Source: Cloacibacillus sp. (lineage in GTDB: Bacteria > Synergistota > Synergistia > Synergistales > Synergistaceae). From it: a DNA stretch of 64,000 nucleotides. Below, piece after piece: positions 43,351 through 53,004 of the stretch (the first letter of the stretch is position 1; the number at the start of each line of letters is the position of its first letter). Under the pieces are notes generated by a model. That model made no database searches. It worked only from the letters and a program-made list of their open reading frames with translations, and had not been told where the DNA came from. Position numbers and translations under genes: made by a program. The DNA lies in contig JAVVPF010000010.1 of assembly GCA_036655895.1 (NCBI GenBank), positions 1 through 64,000 of the forward strand. Direction: 5' to 3'.

Positions 43351-44089
43351 GTTCCGCCATTATCTCGTCGGGGATGTCGAAGTTGGCGTAGACCGCTTCG
43401 ACGTCGTCGTTTTCTTCAAAGCGCTCCACCAGCGAGAGCATCTTTGCCGCGTCCGCCTTGTTGCCGATGGCTATCGTGTTTTTGGGGATCATCTGCATCT
43501 CCATCGACTCGATGTTGTAGCCTGAGTTCTTCACCGCGACGCCTACCTGTGAGAGCATCGACGGGTCGCAGGTTATCTCAAATCCGTCTTCGTTCGCCTC
43601 CAGGTTTTCCGCTCCGGCGTCGATCGCGGCCATCATAAGCTCGTCCTCGTCTATGCCCTCTCCGGTCACCTGTATTACGCCCTTGCGGTCGAAGTTCCAC
43701 GCGACGCAGCCAAGTTCTCCGATGGCGCCTCCGCACTTTGAAAAGAGCGAACGCATCTCAGGCGCCGTCCTGTTGCGGTTGTCGGTCATCACCTGCACCA
43801 TGACAGCTACTCCGTTTGGCCCGTAACCCTCGTAGATTATCTCTTCCATTGTGCCGCCAAGCTCGCCTGTGCCGCGCTTGATGCCGCGCTCGATGTTGTC
43901 GACCGGCACGTTGCCTGTGCGCGCTCTGTCTATAGCTACCTTGAGCCTGAAGTTGGCGTTGGGGTCTCCGCCGCCGTCTCTCGCCGCTACTATTATATCC
44001 TTTACAAGTTTCTGAAAGGCTACGCCTCTTTTTGCGTCCTGCGCCGCTTTGCGGCGTTTGATACCAGCCCAGTGTGAATGTCCTGACAA
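43343..44089 (-). CDS. yebC: YebC/PmpR family protein
   Basis: 248 residues of the YebC/PmpR/TACO1 family, annotated as transcription regulators and recently linked to helping ribosomes through proline stretches. Seen: SGHSHWAGIKRRKAAQDAKR, NVPVDNIERGIKRGTGE, EGYGPNGVAVMVQVMTDNRN. Families start MAGHSKW or MSGHSKW, so TTG 44089 is chosen; AGGTGAT is just upstream. First gene of the run into ruvC, a common pairing. Confidence 0.93.
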   Translation of the reverse strand: MSGHSHWAGIKRRKAAQDAKRGVAFQKLVKDIIVAARDGGGDPNANFRLKVAIDRARTGNVPVDNIERGIKRGTGELGGTMEEIIYEGYGPNGVAVMVQVMTDNRNRTAPEMRSLFSKCGGAIGELGCVAWNFDRKGVIQVTGEGIDEDELMMAAIDAGAENLEANEDGFEITCDPSMLSQVGVAVKNSGYNIESMEMQMIPKNTIAIGNKADAAKMLSLVERFEENDDVEAVYANFDIPDEIMAELD

Positions 44090-44147
44090 GATGATCACCT
44101 CATGAAAGATTTGTATTTAAAATTTGTCTAATATTATTAAAGTGTTG

Positions 44148-44897
44148 TTAAAAAGAGTCCGGCAGTTTTGCCATTGGCGCAAAAGTTCTTTTGTGCGCCG
44201 ACCTTTTTCGCGCCCGTTCTATCTTTTCCTTTACAGCGTCGCTTGCCTCTCCCGTCGCTATGTAACGGTCTAGCTCTTTATAGGTCAGCCCCATTTCGTC
44301 TTCGTCGGTCTGGCCTTCCCAGAGCGCCGCGGTGGGCGGTCTTTCTATTATCTCTTTGGGGACGCCCAAGTATTCGGAGGCGGCCCATACTTCACCCTTC
44401 AGGAGGTCCGCAAGCGGAAGAAGGTCCACCCCGGAGTCGCCGTATTTAGTGAAATAGCCCATCGTCAGCTCGTCTTTGTTGCCGCCGCCGCAGACGAGGC
44501 AGCCCTTCTGCTGCGCTATGGCGTATAAGGTCATCATGCGCAGACGCGGCTTGACGTTTGCCGCTGAAAGCCCCGACAGCTGGCAGCCCGCTTCGTCTAT
44601 CGCCGCGCAGAGCGTGTCGTAGGAGGCTGAGAGGTCTACCTTTACCGTATTTATATGAAGAGCTTCCGCAAGAAGCATAGCATATTCTTCGTCAATAGGC
44701 ATACTGTGGCACGGCATCATTACGCCCGTCACCTTTTCGGGGCCGAGAGCCTTTGCGAGAAGCGCCGCAAGCAGCGCCGAGTCTATTCCTCCGCTGATGC
44801 CCAACACGGCTCCTTTTGCATTTGCTTCGCCGAAACGATCTTTTATCCAGCTTTCAAGGAATGAAACTATCTTCTCCGTGTCCCGATATACAGACAT
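44148..44897 (-). CDS. nadE: NH3-dependent NAD+ synthetase
   Basis: Amidates deamido-NAD with ammonia and ATP. 249 residues: the PP-loop SGGIDSALLAALLAKA, MPCHSMP, GGGNKDELTMGYFTKYGD, and AALWEGQTDEDEMG. There is no glutaminase domain, so free ammonia is used, which suits an amino-acid fermenter. ATG 44897 has GAGG nine bases upstream; a GTG at 44912 is also in frame. Confidence 0.95.
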   Translation of the reverse strand: MSVYRDTEKIVSFLESWIKDRFGEANAKGAVLGISGGIDSALLAALLAKALGPEKVTGVMMPCHSMPIDEEYAMLLAEALHINTVKVDLSASYDTLCAAIDEAGCQLSGLSAANVKPRLRMMTLYAIAQQKGCLVCGGGNKDELTMGYFTKYGDSGVDLLPLADLLKGEVWAASEYLGVPKEIIERPPTAALWEGQTDEDEMGLTYKELDRYIATGEASDAVKEKIERARKRSAHKRTFAPMAKLPDSF

Positions 44898-45026
44898 CCT
44901 GCCGCGCCTCACTTTCTCTGGCTTCCAAAATTTTTTGCACAGTACATTTTATCATAATTTGACGCTATCCGTCATCTTCAGGACGCCGATTTGTTGATTT
45001 AGCGCGGGCCGCCAAGCGGCGGACAG

Positions 45027-45058
45027 AAAAAGCGGGCGTCCCGAAAACAGACGCCCGC
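45027..45058 (-). terminator. Terminator of the arcA-carbamoyltransferase transcript
   Basis: GCGGGCGTC/GACGCCCGC, 9 bp, loop of nine, followed on the minus strand by five T. A T-rich flank on the other side could also stop plus-strand transcription. Confidence 0.88.
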
Positions 45059-45083
45059 AGTTTTTGTTTTTGCGTGATTTGTA

Positions 45084-46037
45084 TTAGAAATTGCCTATGC
45101 TTGCTACCATTACAGCTTTGATGGTGTGCATACGGTTTTCGGCTTCGTCGAACTGTCTTGCGAAACGAGACTCAAATACCTCTTCCGTCACTTCGTTGCC
45201 CTTCACGGCGGGCAGGCAGTGCAGGAATATGACTGTGTCGTTGCCTACCGCGCGGATGAGGTCCATGTTTACCTGGTAGGGAGCGAGCATAGCCTTGCGT
45301 TCCGCGGCTTTCGCCTCTTCGCCCATTGAGGCCCAGACGTCGGTGTAGATGACGTCAGCGTCTTTTACGGCGGCCTTCGGGTCGTCGGTCACAGTGATCG
45401 TAGCGCCGGACTCGCAGTCTTTCGCTATCTGCTCGCACTCGGCAACGAGCGCGGGATCGGGGAAGAGTTCCTTGGGCGCGCCTATGACGAAGTGCATGCC
45501 CATTTTTGCGGCTCCGATCATCAGGGAGTTCGCTACGTTGTTGCGTCCGTCGCCCACGTAGACGAATTTGATGCCTTTGAGGCGTCCGAAGTTCTCACGC
45601 ACCGTGAGGAAGTCGGCGAGCACCTGCGTCGGGTGGTAATCGTCCGTTAGGCCGTTCCACACGGGAACGCCCGCGTACTTCGCGAGGTCTTCGACGACCT
45701 TCTGGCTGAAGCCGCGGAACTCAATGCCGTCGAACATGCGTCCAAGGACGCGCGCCGTGTCGGCTACATCTTCTTTGTGGCCGAGCTGTATGTCGTTTTT
45801 GCCGAGATATTCGGGGTGTCCGCCCTCATCGATGACGGCTACGGTAAAGGCGCAGCGGGTGCGCGTGGACGGCTTCTCAAAGATGAGAGCTACGTTCTTT
45901 CTTTCGAGTAGATCGCCCTTTATTCCGGCGCGCTTTTTGTTTTTAAGGTCTGTGGAAAGGTCAAGCAGATAGTTGATTTCCTCAGGCGTATGATGCTTAA
46001 GTGAAATAAGGTTGCGGTTGCGAAGATTTACAGGCAT
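45084..46037 (-). CDS. argF: Ornithine carbamoyltransferase
   Basis: Interconverts ornithine plus carbamoyl phosphate and citrulline. 317 residues: carbamoyl-phosphate motif [40 protein letters not shown] and the ornithine-binding [13 protein letters not shown]. It lies 78 bases downstream of arcA on the same strand, so the catabolic direction (arcB role) is likely. No carbamate kinase or arginine-ornithine antiporter is in the window. Confidence 0.95.
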   Translation of the reverse strand: MPVNLRNRNLISLKHHTPEEINYLLDLSTDLKNKKRAGIKGDLLERKNVALIFEKPSTRTRCAFTVAVIDEGGHPEYLGKNDIQLGHKEDVADTARVLGRMFDGIEFRGFSQKVVEDLAKYAGVPVWNGLTDDYHPTQVLADFLTVRENFGRLKGIKFVYVGDGRNNVANSLMIGAAKMGMHFVIGAPKELFPDPALVAECEQIAKDCESGATITVTDDPKAAVKDADVIYTDVWASMGEEAKAAERKAMLAPYQVNMDLIRAVGNDTVIFLHCLPAVKGNEVTEEVFESRFARQFDEAENRMHTIKAVMVASIGNF

Positions 46038-46115
46038 TGTTGTTTCTCCCTTCAGTTTTTTATATTCGTTGGTGCAATATCTTACTCTTTTTTATCAAAA
46101 GTGCAATAAGGTATT

Positions 46116-47357
46116 TCAGTCTTTCACCGGGCCTCTGGAAAGCGGCATCGACATGCAGCGGGGGCCGCCGCGTCCTCTGCCAAGTTCCGGGCCTTCGAGC
46201 TGGAGCACCCTTATGCCGTTTTCTTCAAGTTTTTTCGTTGCGTTTACGTTGCGGTTGTAGGTGACTACGACGCCGGGCTTCACTGCGAATGTGTTTACGC
46301 CGTCGTGCCACTGTTCGCGCGCCGTCTCTTCCTTTGTTGCGGCCTCCATTTTTATGAGGCGTATATTCGGGACGCCCAGCTCTTTTGCGATAGCCGCCTC
46401 CCAGTCCTTCAGACGTTCGATGCTGAGCAGCTTGCCGTCGTCTCCGAAGTTTAGCTCCCAAACTTTGAGCGTTTTGAGTATCGGAGGATAGATGACGAAG
46501 GCGTCTTTATCGACCATCGTGAATACAGTGTCGAGATGCATACAGTAGCGTTCTTTTGGTATCTCAAAGGCGAATATGCGTCTGATGGGGGTCTTCTTCG
46601 CAAGCACGAAGCCTATTTTTTCTATTGTGGCTGGCGCGGTGCGCTGCGATATCCCAATGGCGAGCGCCGTGTCGGTGAGCACGAGGAAGTCTCCGCCCTC
46701 TATCTGATGCGGCCACGTTTCGTCGGGGTTTTCTCCGTAAAGTATCGGCGTATCTTTGAATGAGGGGTGGTTTTTAATGATGTATCTCCAGTAGAGCGGT
46801 TCGATACGGCGCGCGGGGAAGGTCATTTGTCCTAAGATTATCCCGTTTGCGACGGACATGGCAGGGTCTCTCTGGAAGTAAAGGTTGGGGATCGGGTGTA
46901 TCATAAAGTCGCTTCCGTTTTCCACGGCGGCAACGAGGCTTGCGCCTGTGTCGCAGAGTTTTTTTATCTCCGCCTTTGTGAAGCCCTCGATGAGGTGGTC
47001 AGCAAGTTTGAGCGCCGGCCATTTCATCAGCGGCGGCAGCAGTTTTTCTGAGAGGCAGTAATCCACGTTTTCAAATTTGAAGACGTCTTTCAGAAGTTCT
47101 TCGCGTGCGGTTGGATTTTCGAGCACCTTGGCAAGGCTTTCATTGAAATAAAGCACCTCGGCGCCCTCACTTCGCAGAATGTCAGCGAACTTGTCGTGTT
47201 CTTTCCGGGCCTGTTCCAGCCAAAGCAGGTCGTCGAAAAGGAGTTCGTCCATGTTCTCGATGGTCAGCCTGTCGATCTCTTTTCCAGGTTTGTGGAGCAT
47301 GACTCGTTTCAGTGGCCCTGTTTCGGAATGTACACTAACTTGGCTTTCCTGGTTCAT
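46116..47357 (-). CDS. arcA: Arginine deiminase
   Basis: Hydrolyses arginine to citrulline and ammonia. 413 residues: ETGPLKRVMLHKPGKE at the start, YFQRDPAMSV, QIEGGDFLVLTD, CMHLDTVFTMVD, and the catalytic Cys near the end in GGPRCMSMPLSR. AGGAGGTG lies before the ATG. It heads a two-gene transcript with the carbamoyltransferase under its own promoter. Confidence 0.96.
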   Translation of the reverse strand: MNQESQVSVHSETGPLKRVMLHKPGKEIDRLTIENMDELLFDDLLWLEQARKEHDKFADILRSEGAEVLYFNESLAKVLENPTAREELLKDVFKFENVDYCLSEKLLPPLMKWPALKLADHLIEGFTKAEIKKLCDTGASLVAAVENGSDFMIHPIPNLYFQRDPAMSVANGIILGQMTFPARRIEPLYWRYIIKNHPSFKDTPILYGENPDETWPHQIEGGDFLVLTDTALAIGISQRTAPATIEKIGFVLAKKTPIRRIFAFEIPKERYCMHLDTVFTMVDKDAFVIYPPILKTLKVWELNFGDDGKLLSIERLKDWEAAIAKELGVPNIRLIKMEAATKEETAREQWHDGVNTFAVKPGVVVTYNRNVNATKKLEENGIRVLQLEGPELGRGRGGPRCMSMPLSRGPVKD

Positions 47358-47424
47358 TTTTTACACCTCCTAAAATTTTGTTAAAAAACACTTCATAAAC
47401 AATAATCTTTGTAGAGAATGCAAA

Positions 47425-47481
47425 AACGTTGAAGTAGCAACGCTATATATGTATAATATATATAATTGCGCGATTAGTCAA
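47425..47481 (-). promoter_or_regulatory. arcA promoter with 5'-terminal hairpin
   Basis: Minus strand: TTGACT (complement of 47476-47481), 17-base spacer, TATTAT (complement of 47453-47458). Transcription should start near 47446, leaving a leader of about 89 bases. AGCGTTG/CAACGTT (47425-47444) would form a hairpin at the very 5' end of the RNA, too early to be a terminator and perhaps stabilising the mRNA. Confidence 0.55.
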
Positions 47482-47526
47482 CCAAATTTTCGTAGAACAA
47501 TGTATAAACTTTATGGAATTGGAAGT

Positions 47527-48573
47527 TTAATATAGAGGTATCTCTCTGCGTATGATCGCCTCGAAATCCTCTATTTTTCCGCGGCAGAGCGGGCTTCCCT
47601 TTTTGAAAACTATGAAACCCTCCGGGCTTCCAGCGATGCCGAAATCAGCGGATGCAGCCTCTTTCGGCCCATTGACCTCGCAGCCCATGACGGCTATTGT
47701 CATGCCGTTGTTTGAGCGTTCAGGGATCAGCGCGCGCAGCCTTTCAACCAATGAAGCGACCTCTATGCGGCGTCTGCCGCAGGTCGGACAGCTTACGAGC
47801 GTCCAGCCTATCGTACGTAGCGAAAGCGCGGCAAGGATGCTGTAGCCCGTCTTTACCTCTTCTTCGCCAGGCTCGGTGAGGCTCACGCGGATGGTGTCGC
47901 CTATGCCCTGCGCCAGCATCAGAGCGATGCCGGAGGAGCCTTTGACGACGCCAGCGTTGCCGCAGCCCGCCTCTGTTATGCCTATGTGAAGCGCAAACGG
48001 CCAGTGCTGCGAGAGGATGTAGTTGGCGCGCGTCGTCTCCGCCACAGAAGAAGATTTTGCGGAAATGATCACCTGTTCAAATTTATGGGCCGTAAGAATG
48101 GAAAGCTGCTCCTCTACCGCGAGCACCAGCGCAGCTCCGCGGTCTCCGCCGGTCTTTGCAAGCTGCGCGTTGTTAAGGGAGCCGCCGTTTGCGCCGATGC
48201 GGATGACGGACCCAGTATCTTTGGCCGCCGCCACCACCTCCGCCACTCCTGCGGCGGAGCTTATGTTGCCCGGGTTGATGCGGATCGCGCGGCAGCCGGC
48301 GGCAAGCGCGGCAAGCGCCAGCCGGTGGTCGAAATGGATGTCGGCCATCAGCGGCAGCCGGCTTGCGCTTACTAGGGCCGCGAAATTTTCGGCAAGCGAG
48401 GCGTCGGGCAGAGCGACGCGCGCCAGCTCGCAGCCGCACAGCAGAAGGCGCTCCGTCTCCTCCACGCAGGCCGCAACGTCGGTGAGTCTAGTTTTTAGCA
48501 TGCTCTCGACTCGTACCGGCGCGCCTCCGCCTATGGTCAGGCCGCCTATCGTTACGCTGTTTTTGCTTCCCAT
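47527..48573 (-). CDS. ispG: 4-hydroxy-3-methylbut-2-en-1-yl diphosphate synthase
   Basis: [4Fe-4S] enzyme of the DXP pathway that makes HMBPP. 348 residues: TIM barrel with MADIHFDHRLALAAL and IRINPGNI, and a C-terminal iron-sulfur domain with SCPTCGRRRIEV and MGCEVNGPKEA. The usual GPGEA reads GPKEA here. Last gene of the long minus-strand run from valS, just after rseP. Confidence 0.95.
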   Translation of the reverse strand: MGSKNSVTIGGLTIGGGAPVRVESMLKTRLTDVAACVEETERLLLCGCELARVALPDASLAENFAALVSASRLPLMADIHFDHRLALAALAAGCRAIRINPGNISSAAGVAEVVAAAKDTGSVIRIGANGGSLNNAQLAKTGGDRGAALVLAVEEQLSILTAHKFEQVIISAKSSSVAETTRANYILSQHWPFALHIGITEAGCGNAGVVKGSSGIALMLAQGIGDTIRVSLTEPGEEEVKTGYSILAALSLRTIGWTLVSCPTCGRRRIEVASLVERLRALIPERSNNGMTIAVMGCEVNGPKEAASADFGIAGSPEGFIVFKKGSPLCRGKIEDFEAIIRREIPLY

Positions 48574-48585
48574 TTTATCTTCACC

Positions 48586-49638
48586 TCACTGAATGAGCCG
48601 GTAAATATCTTTTCCTGTGACGAGGAATATGAGCGCGAGCAGAATGATGAAGCCCGCGTAGTGTATCATCGTCTCTATTTTTTCTGGCACTTTTCTGCCT
48701 GTTGCCATCTCTATCAATATGAAGATGATCCTTCCTCCGTCAAGCGCGGGGAACGGCAGCAGGTTCAGCAGACCAAGGTTGAGGTTGATGACGCCAAGAA
48801 AGGCTATGAAGGTCCAGAAGCCTTCTTTAAAGGCGTCTCCCGCCATTGTTGCGATGCCGACAGGCCCGGTCACGTCGGCCTTTATCTGCCCGGTCGCCGC
48901 CAGCCACAGCCCTCGCAGTATCTCCGTGCTCATCTTCCATGAATAATTGAAAGATTTGCCGAGAGCCTGCATCAGAGGATATTTTTCATGCGACGGCTGA
49001 ACGCCCAGGAGACGGCCGCCGCTTTCTTTGTTGACCGGTATCTTTATGCTGAATGTTTTTGTCTCGTCGCCGCGCTGCGCCGTTATCTCGTACAGGTCGC
49101 CGCTCTTTGCGGGATTTTGTATGTTGCTGCGGATGTCGCCCCAGTCCTTGAGCTGTTTGCCGTCGATGCTTTTTATCAGGTCGCCAGCCTTTAGCCCAGA
49201 ACTGTAGGCCGGAGTGTCGTCCATGATGGCGCCTATTTTGGGTATCTCCATGTTGTAGACGCCGTAACCGGCGAGGTAGGCCGCCGTCAGCAGCCACGCA
49301 AGCGCAATGTTGACCGATGCGCCGGCTCCGATTATGAACATTCTTTCCCATGCCTTTTTATTGGCAAGCGAACGTTCAGGCGTGTAGCCCTCCGGTTTTG
49401 GCTCGTCCTCTTCTCCGCCGGCGGCGTCTTCGCCCTCAAGCTTTACGAAGCCGCCTATTGGGAAGGCGCGCAGCGAGTACTGCGTCTCGCCCTTTTTGCG
49501 GCCCCAAAGAAGAGGCCCCATGCCGAATGAAAATTCATGTATCATCACGTCGCGAAGACGAGCCGCCCAGAAGTGGCCGCCCTCATGCGATATGACGCAG
49601 ATGCCTATTACTATCAGAAATGAGATTATGCTTATCAA
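48586..49638 (-). CDS. rseP: Site-2 protease RseP
   Basis: Intramembrane zinc metalloprotease that releases regulators or clears signal peptides. 350 residues: first membrane segment with VISHEGGHFWAARLRD (HExxH form), a PDZ domain (about 120-200; SSGLKAGDLIKSIDGKQLKDW), and a later segment with the third ligand in FPALDGGRIIFILIE. The start is TTG 49638, overlapping the dxr stop as TTGA, with GGAGGAAC upstream. Confidence 0.94.
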   Translation of the reverse strand: MISIISFLIVIGICVISHEGGHFWAARLRDVMIHEFSFGMGPLLWGRKKGETQYSLRAFPIGGFVKLEGEDAAGGEEDEPKPEGYTPERSLANKKAWERMFIIGAGASVNIALAWLLTAAYLAGYGVYNMEIPKIGAIMDDTPAYSSGLKAGDLIKSIDGKQLKDWGDIRSNIQNPAKSGDLYEITAQRGDETKTFSIKIPVNKESGGRLLGVQPSHEKYPLMQALGKSFNYSWKMSTEILRGLWLAATGQIKADVTGPVGIATMAGDAFKEGFWTFIAFLGVINLNLGLLNLLPFPALDGGRIIFILIEMATGRKVPEKIETMIHYAGFIILLALIFLVTGKDIYRLIQ

Positions 49639-50804
49639 AGATTTGTTCCTCCGCTTTTTATTAACTCTTCCGCGATTCTCTCGCCCTCCGACGCAAGCCA
49701 GACTGCCTCTTCGAGACTGCCCGGAGCTGCGCCGCCATATACTTCAAGCACCCGCGCTATAAGGCGCGGAATGTCCGTAAATTTTATCTCGCCGCTTAAA
49801 AAATGGCGCACCGCGCTTTCGTCGGCTCCCACAAGCAGCGCTGGCGCTGCGCCTCCCGCTTTGCCCGCCTCTTTTGCCAACGCGAAGCAGGGAAAACGCG
49901 CGTCGTCTATCTCTTTGAAGCTCAGATCCCAGTCGGCTGGCGCTATAGGCTCAAAGCCGTTATCTATGAGCGGCAGGCGCTTGGGCCACGCGATTGCCGC
50001 GGCTGACGGCAGGCGCATGTCCGCCCGCGAAAGCAGCAGCCGCACTGTACCGTCGATAAACTCAGCCATGCCGTGCACCTGCGAACGCGGATGAACGAGC
50101 GCGCTGACGCGCTCCGCTTCCAGCCCGAAGAGCTGCATCGCCTCTATACATTCGATGCCTTTGTTCATCAGGGTGGCGCTGTCTATCGTTATCTTTGCGC
50201 CCATCTTCCATACAGGGTGGTCCAGCGCAGCCTGCGGAGTCACCGTTTCAAGCTGTTCCGACGTGTAGTCGCGAAATGGGCCGCCGGACGCAGTAAGCCA
50301 TATCCGGGACAGTTCTTCGTGCGCGGTGTCGCGCATACACTGCCATACGGCGCTGTGTTCGCTGTCTATAGGCCGAAGCTGGTCACGCCGCTGAACGAGC
50401 GGCATCACCCACGGCCCTGCCACTACGATGCTCTCTTTGTTTGCAAGTGATACGTCTATGCCTCTTTTAAGCGCGTGCTGGAGCGCCTCAATAGCTGTTA
50501 CGCCGGACGAGGCGAAGACTATGTGGTCTACGAAGTCAGCCTCGGCCATCTGTCGCAGCCCCTCTTTGCCGAAAACGCAGATAAAGCCCGCCTCGCGCCA
50601 AGGCTGTTGCTTTGGCGCCGTAAGGCAGAGCATCTTCGCGCCGAACTTGCGGCCAAGCTCTGCAAGTTTTTTTTCATTGCTCTGCGCGCTAAGCGCGGTT
50701 ATTTCAAAAATGTCGGGAAAGCGCGCGCAAATATCCAAAACTGCGCCGCCAACGCTTCCCGTGGCCCCCGTTACCGCGAGGCGGATCTTTGGTTTCTCCG
50801 TCAT
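49635..50804 (-). CDS. dxr: 1-deoxy-D-xylulose-5-phosphate reductoisomerase
   Basis: NADPH-dependent second step of the DXP pathway. 389 residues: LAVTGATGSVGGAVLDIC (nucleotide binding), LANKESIVVAGPWV, PIDSEHSAVWQCM, LTASGGPFRDY and TIDSATLMNKGIECIEAM, all diagnostic. The dxr-rseP-ispG order with cdsA and uppS upstream is a familiar bacterial cluster. Confidence 0.96.
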   Translation of the reverse strand: MTEKPKIRLAVTGATGSVGGAVLDICARFPDIFEITALSAQSNEKKLAELGRKFGAKMLCLTAPKQQPWREAGFICVFGKEGLRQMAEADFVDHIVFASSGVTAIEALQHALKRGIDVSLANKESIVVAGPWVMPLVQRRDQLRPIDSEHSAVWQCMRDTAHEELSRIWLTASGGPFRDYTSEQLETVTPQAALDHPVWKMGAKITIDSATLMNKGIECIEAMQLFGLEAERVSALVHPRSQVHGMAEFIDGTVRLLLSRADMRLPSAAAIAWPKRLPLIDNGFEPIAPADWDLSFKEIDDARFPCFALAKEAGKAGGAAPALLVGADESAVRHFLSGEIKFTDIPRLIARVLEVYGGAAPGSLEEAVWLASEGERIAEELIKSGGTNL

Positions 50805-50809
50805 CTCCC

Positions 50810-51643
50810 TTATCCTATCAGTTCAAAGATGACGAAGGCAAGCGTACCGTTGACCAGTATGCTGTCAAATCTGTCAAGCAGCCCTCCGTGCCCCGGTATC
50901 AGCGAACCGCTGTCTTTGACGCCGGCTTCGCGCTTCAGCACAGATTCGCCAAGGTCGCCAAGCTGTCCCGCTATGCCGCAAAGAAGCCCCATCAGGACAA
51001 GGGGCAGCGGCGGGAATGAGAAAAGAAGCGCCATAAGACCGCCGCACATGAAGCTCGCGGCGGCTCCGCCAAGAAAGCCCTCCCACGTCTTGTGCGGGCT
51101 CACCTGGCTGCACAGAAGGTTTTTTCCAAGCCTGCTGCCGACGAAATAGGCTGCGACGTCGCAGCTCCAGGTGCAAAGGAAAAGCGTGATGAGGAACATC
51201 GCGCCGAGGTCGCGCCCGCGTATCAAAATAAGGAACGACCACGGGAGGATGACGTAGGCGATGCCCGCGACGGTGGCGCCCATTGTGACGAGCGCGGAGC
51301 TTTCGCCGGAGACCTGTCTTTTTAGCACCTCAAGGAAGAGCGCGATAAAGGCTATAGCCGATATCGAACAGAGGATCGTAGACAGCGTCATAAGCCCGAA
51401 GGCTGTGCCAAGCAGTATAAATAGCCCGGAGGCCAGCAGCAGCGCGGGCGACGTACTAAGTTTCGTAGACTGCATTTTGTAGAACTCCCAGAGCGAAAGC
51501 ATGGCGATGACGGAGGCTATCGCGTCCCAGACAAGTCCGCCAAGTAATATTCCTCCAAGCACCGCTATTACGATAAAGATGCCGCTGAATGCGCGAAGCT
51601 GCAGCTCCGGGCTCGATCTCAACATCTGTTTAAGCTTTTCCAT
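50810..51643 (-). CDS. cdsA: Phosphatidate cytidylyltransferase
   Basis: Makes CDP-diacylglycerol for phospholipid synthesis in the inner membrane. 277 residues with about eight membrane segments and the C-terminal signature SVLKREAGVKDSGSLIPGHGG then GLLDRFDS. Its ATG lies 14 bases inside the end of uppS, with AAGGGAGA as ribosome site. Confidence 0.94.
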   Translation of the reverse strand: MEKLKQMLRSSPELQLRAFSGIFIVIAVLGGILLGGLVWDAIASVIAMLSLWEFYKMQSTKLSTSPALLLASGLFILLGTAFGLMTLSTILCSISAIAFIALFLEVLKRQVSGESSALVTMGATVAGIAYVILPWSFLILIRGRDLGAMFLITLFLCTWSCDVAAYFVGSRLGKNLLCSQVSPHKTWEGFLGGAAASFMCGGLMALLFSFPPLPLVLMGLLCGIAGQLGDLGESVLKREAGVKDSGSLIPGHGGLLDRFDSILVNGTLAFVIFELIG

Positions 51644-52319
51644 ATCGTCTCTCCCTTTCGTAGTAATCCTTTACGGCCTCTTCGAGGTCGCCTTTATCAA
51701 AATCCGGCCAATATTTGTCGGTAAAATAATATTCACTGTAAGCGCTCTGCCAAAGCCAGAAATTGCTGAGCCGCAGCTCCCCGCTCGTTCTGATTATAAG
51801 GTCGGGATCCGGCAGATCAGGCAGGTAGAGATATTGACGGAGGCTCTCCTCGGTCACAGGAAGAGAGGGGCGCGCCGCCGCTATTTTGTTTACGGCCTCT
51901 AATATCTCTTTGCGGCCGCCGTAATTGAGACAGATGACGAGCTGTCTTTCCGTGTAGAGAGATGTTTCTTCCTCCGCCGCGCGAAGTATCTTTTGTATGT
52001 CCTCGGGAAGCGCCTCAAGGTCTCCCGCAAAGCGGATGCGCGTCTTTTCCCTGCAAAGCTCCGCGAGCTTTGACTGCATGTAATAGCGAAAGAGGCCCAT
52101 AAGCCCAAGCACTTCACCCTTCGGCCTCTTCCAATTCTCCGTGGAGAAGGCGTAGAGCGATACGAACGGTATGTCAAGGTCCTTTGCGGCGCGCACGGTG
52201 CGCTCGACGGCCCTGACTCCGGCATGATGGCCCATTACACGCGGAAGGTGCTTTGATTTGGCCCACCTTCCATTGCCGTCCATTATTATTGCAACGTGTT
52301 CTAATTTTTTCTTTTCCAT
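51630..52319 (-). CDS. uppS: Undecaprenyl diphosphate synthase (isoprenyl transferase)
   Basis: cis-Prenyltransferase making the lipid carrier for cell-wall sugars. 229 residues: HVAIIMDGNGRWAKSKHLPR, GHHAGVRAVERTVRAA, LYAFSTENWKRP, and the C-terminal DLIIRTSGELRLSNFWLWQS. AAAGGACGAC precedes the ATG. Its product supports WecA and peptidoglycan synthesis encoded in the same run. Confidence 0.96.
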   Translation of the reverse strand: MEKKKLEHVAIIMDGNGRWAKSKHLPRVMGHHAGVRAVERTVRAAKDLDIPFVSLYAFSTENWKRPKGEVLGLMGLFRYYMQSKLAELCREKTRIRFAGDLEALPEDIQKILRAAEEETSLYTERQLVICLNYGGRKEILEAVNKIAAARPSLPVTEESLRQYLYLPDLPDPDLIIRTSGELRLSNFWLWQSAYSEYYFTDKYWPDFDKGDLEEAVKDYYERERRYGKA

Positions 52320-52338
52320 GTCGTCCTTTGGGCAGTTT

Positions 52339-53004
52339 TTAACCGAATTTGATGGAGCTTATGTCGCTGCCGGCTTTAATAGCCTCCCACTGCCGCTTGA
52401 CTTCCTGAATGTCTAGCCACGTTAGGTGCTTTGGGCTGCCCTCTTTTGAGCTGGCGTTGCGAAGCAGATAGCTTGGGTGGAACATAGGCATTACGGCGGC
52501 TCCGCGCCATTCAAACCATCTTCCGCGAAGCTTAGTGATGCCCTCTGTCGTCTGAAGTATCCAGCGCGCCGGAGTGTTGCCCAGCAGAACTATGAGCGAA
52601 GGGTTCATCAGCATTATCTGCGTTTGCAGGTGCCTGTCGCATATTACGGTCTCAGCGGGAGTGGGGACTCTGTTTTCCGGCGGTCTGCATTTGACGATGT
52701 TGGTGATGAAGACCTCTTTGCGGTCAATGCCGGCGGCGGTCAATATCTGAGTAAGAAGCGCTCCAGCCCTTCCTACGAACGGTATCCCCTTCTCGTCCTC
52801 GTCGGCGCCAGGCCCCTCTCCGATGAAGAGCAGCCTGCTGTTTGGGTCGCCGTCGCCAAAGACGACTGTCTTTCTCGTCTCAGCAAGAGCGCAGGCCTTG
52901 CACGAGAGGGTGTATTTCTTTGCCTCTTCCCATAATACTTTTTTTGCGGCAGCCCTCTCTTCGGGGGTCAGTTTTAAAAGAGGAGCTTCGTTCTGTTCCG
53001 TCAT
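52339..53004 (-). CDS. Type 4-like uracil-DNA glycosylase
   Basis: Excises uracil from DNA. 221 residues of the iron-sulfur (family 4) class: CKAC near residue 35 and later KCRPP and ICDRH supply four Cys; motif A GEGPGADEDEKGIPFVG, NIVKCRPPENR, and motif B MFHPSYLLRN. The ATG overlaps the P-loop protein's stop by four bases. Confidence 0.93.
   Translation of the reverse strand: MTEQNEAPLLKLTPEERAAAKKVLWEEAKKYTLSCKACALAETRKTVVFGDGDPNSRLLFIGEGPGADEDEKGIPFVGRAGALLTQILTAAGIDRKEVFITNIVKCRPPENRVPTPAETVICDRHLQTQIMLMNPSLIVLLGNTPARWILQTTEGITKLRGRWFEWRGAAVMPMFHPSYLLRNASSKEGSPKHLTWLDIQEVKRQWEAIKAGSDISSIKFG

Noticed and set aside
47378-47404. Mini-ORF MKCFLTKF just before arcA
   Set aside because: It has no ribosome site and no Arg codons, and its stop overlaps the arcA ribosome site.
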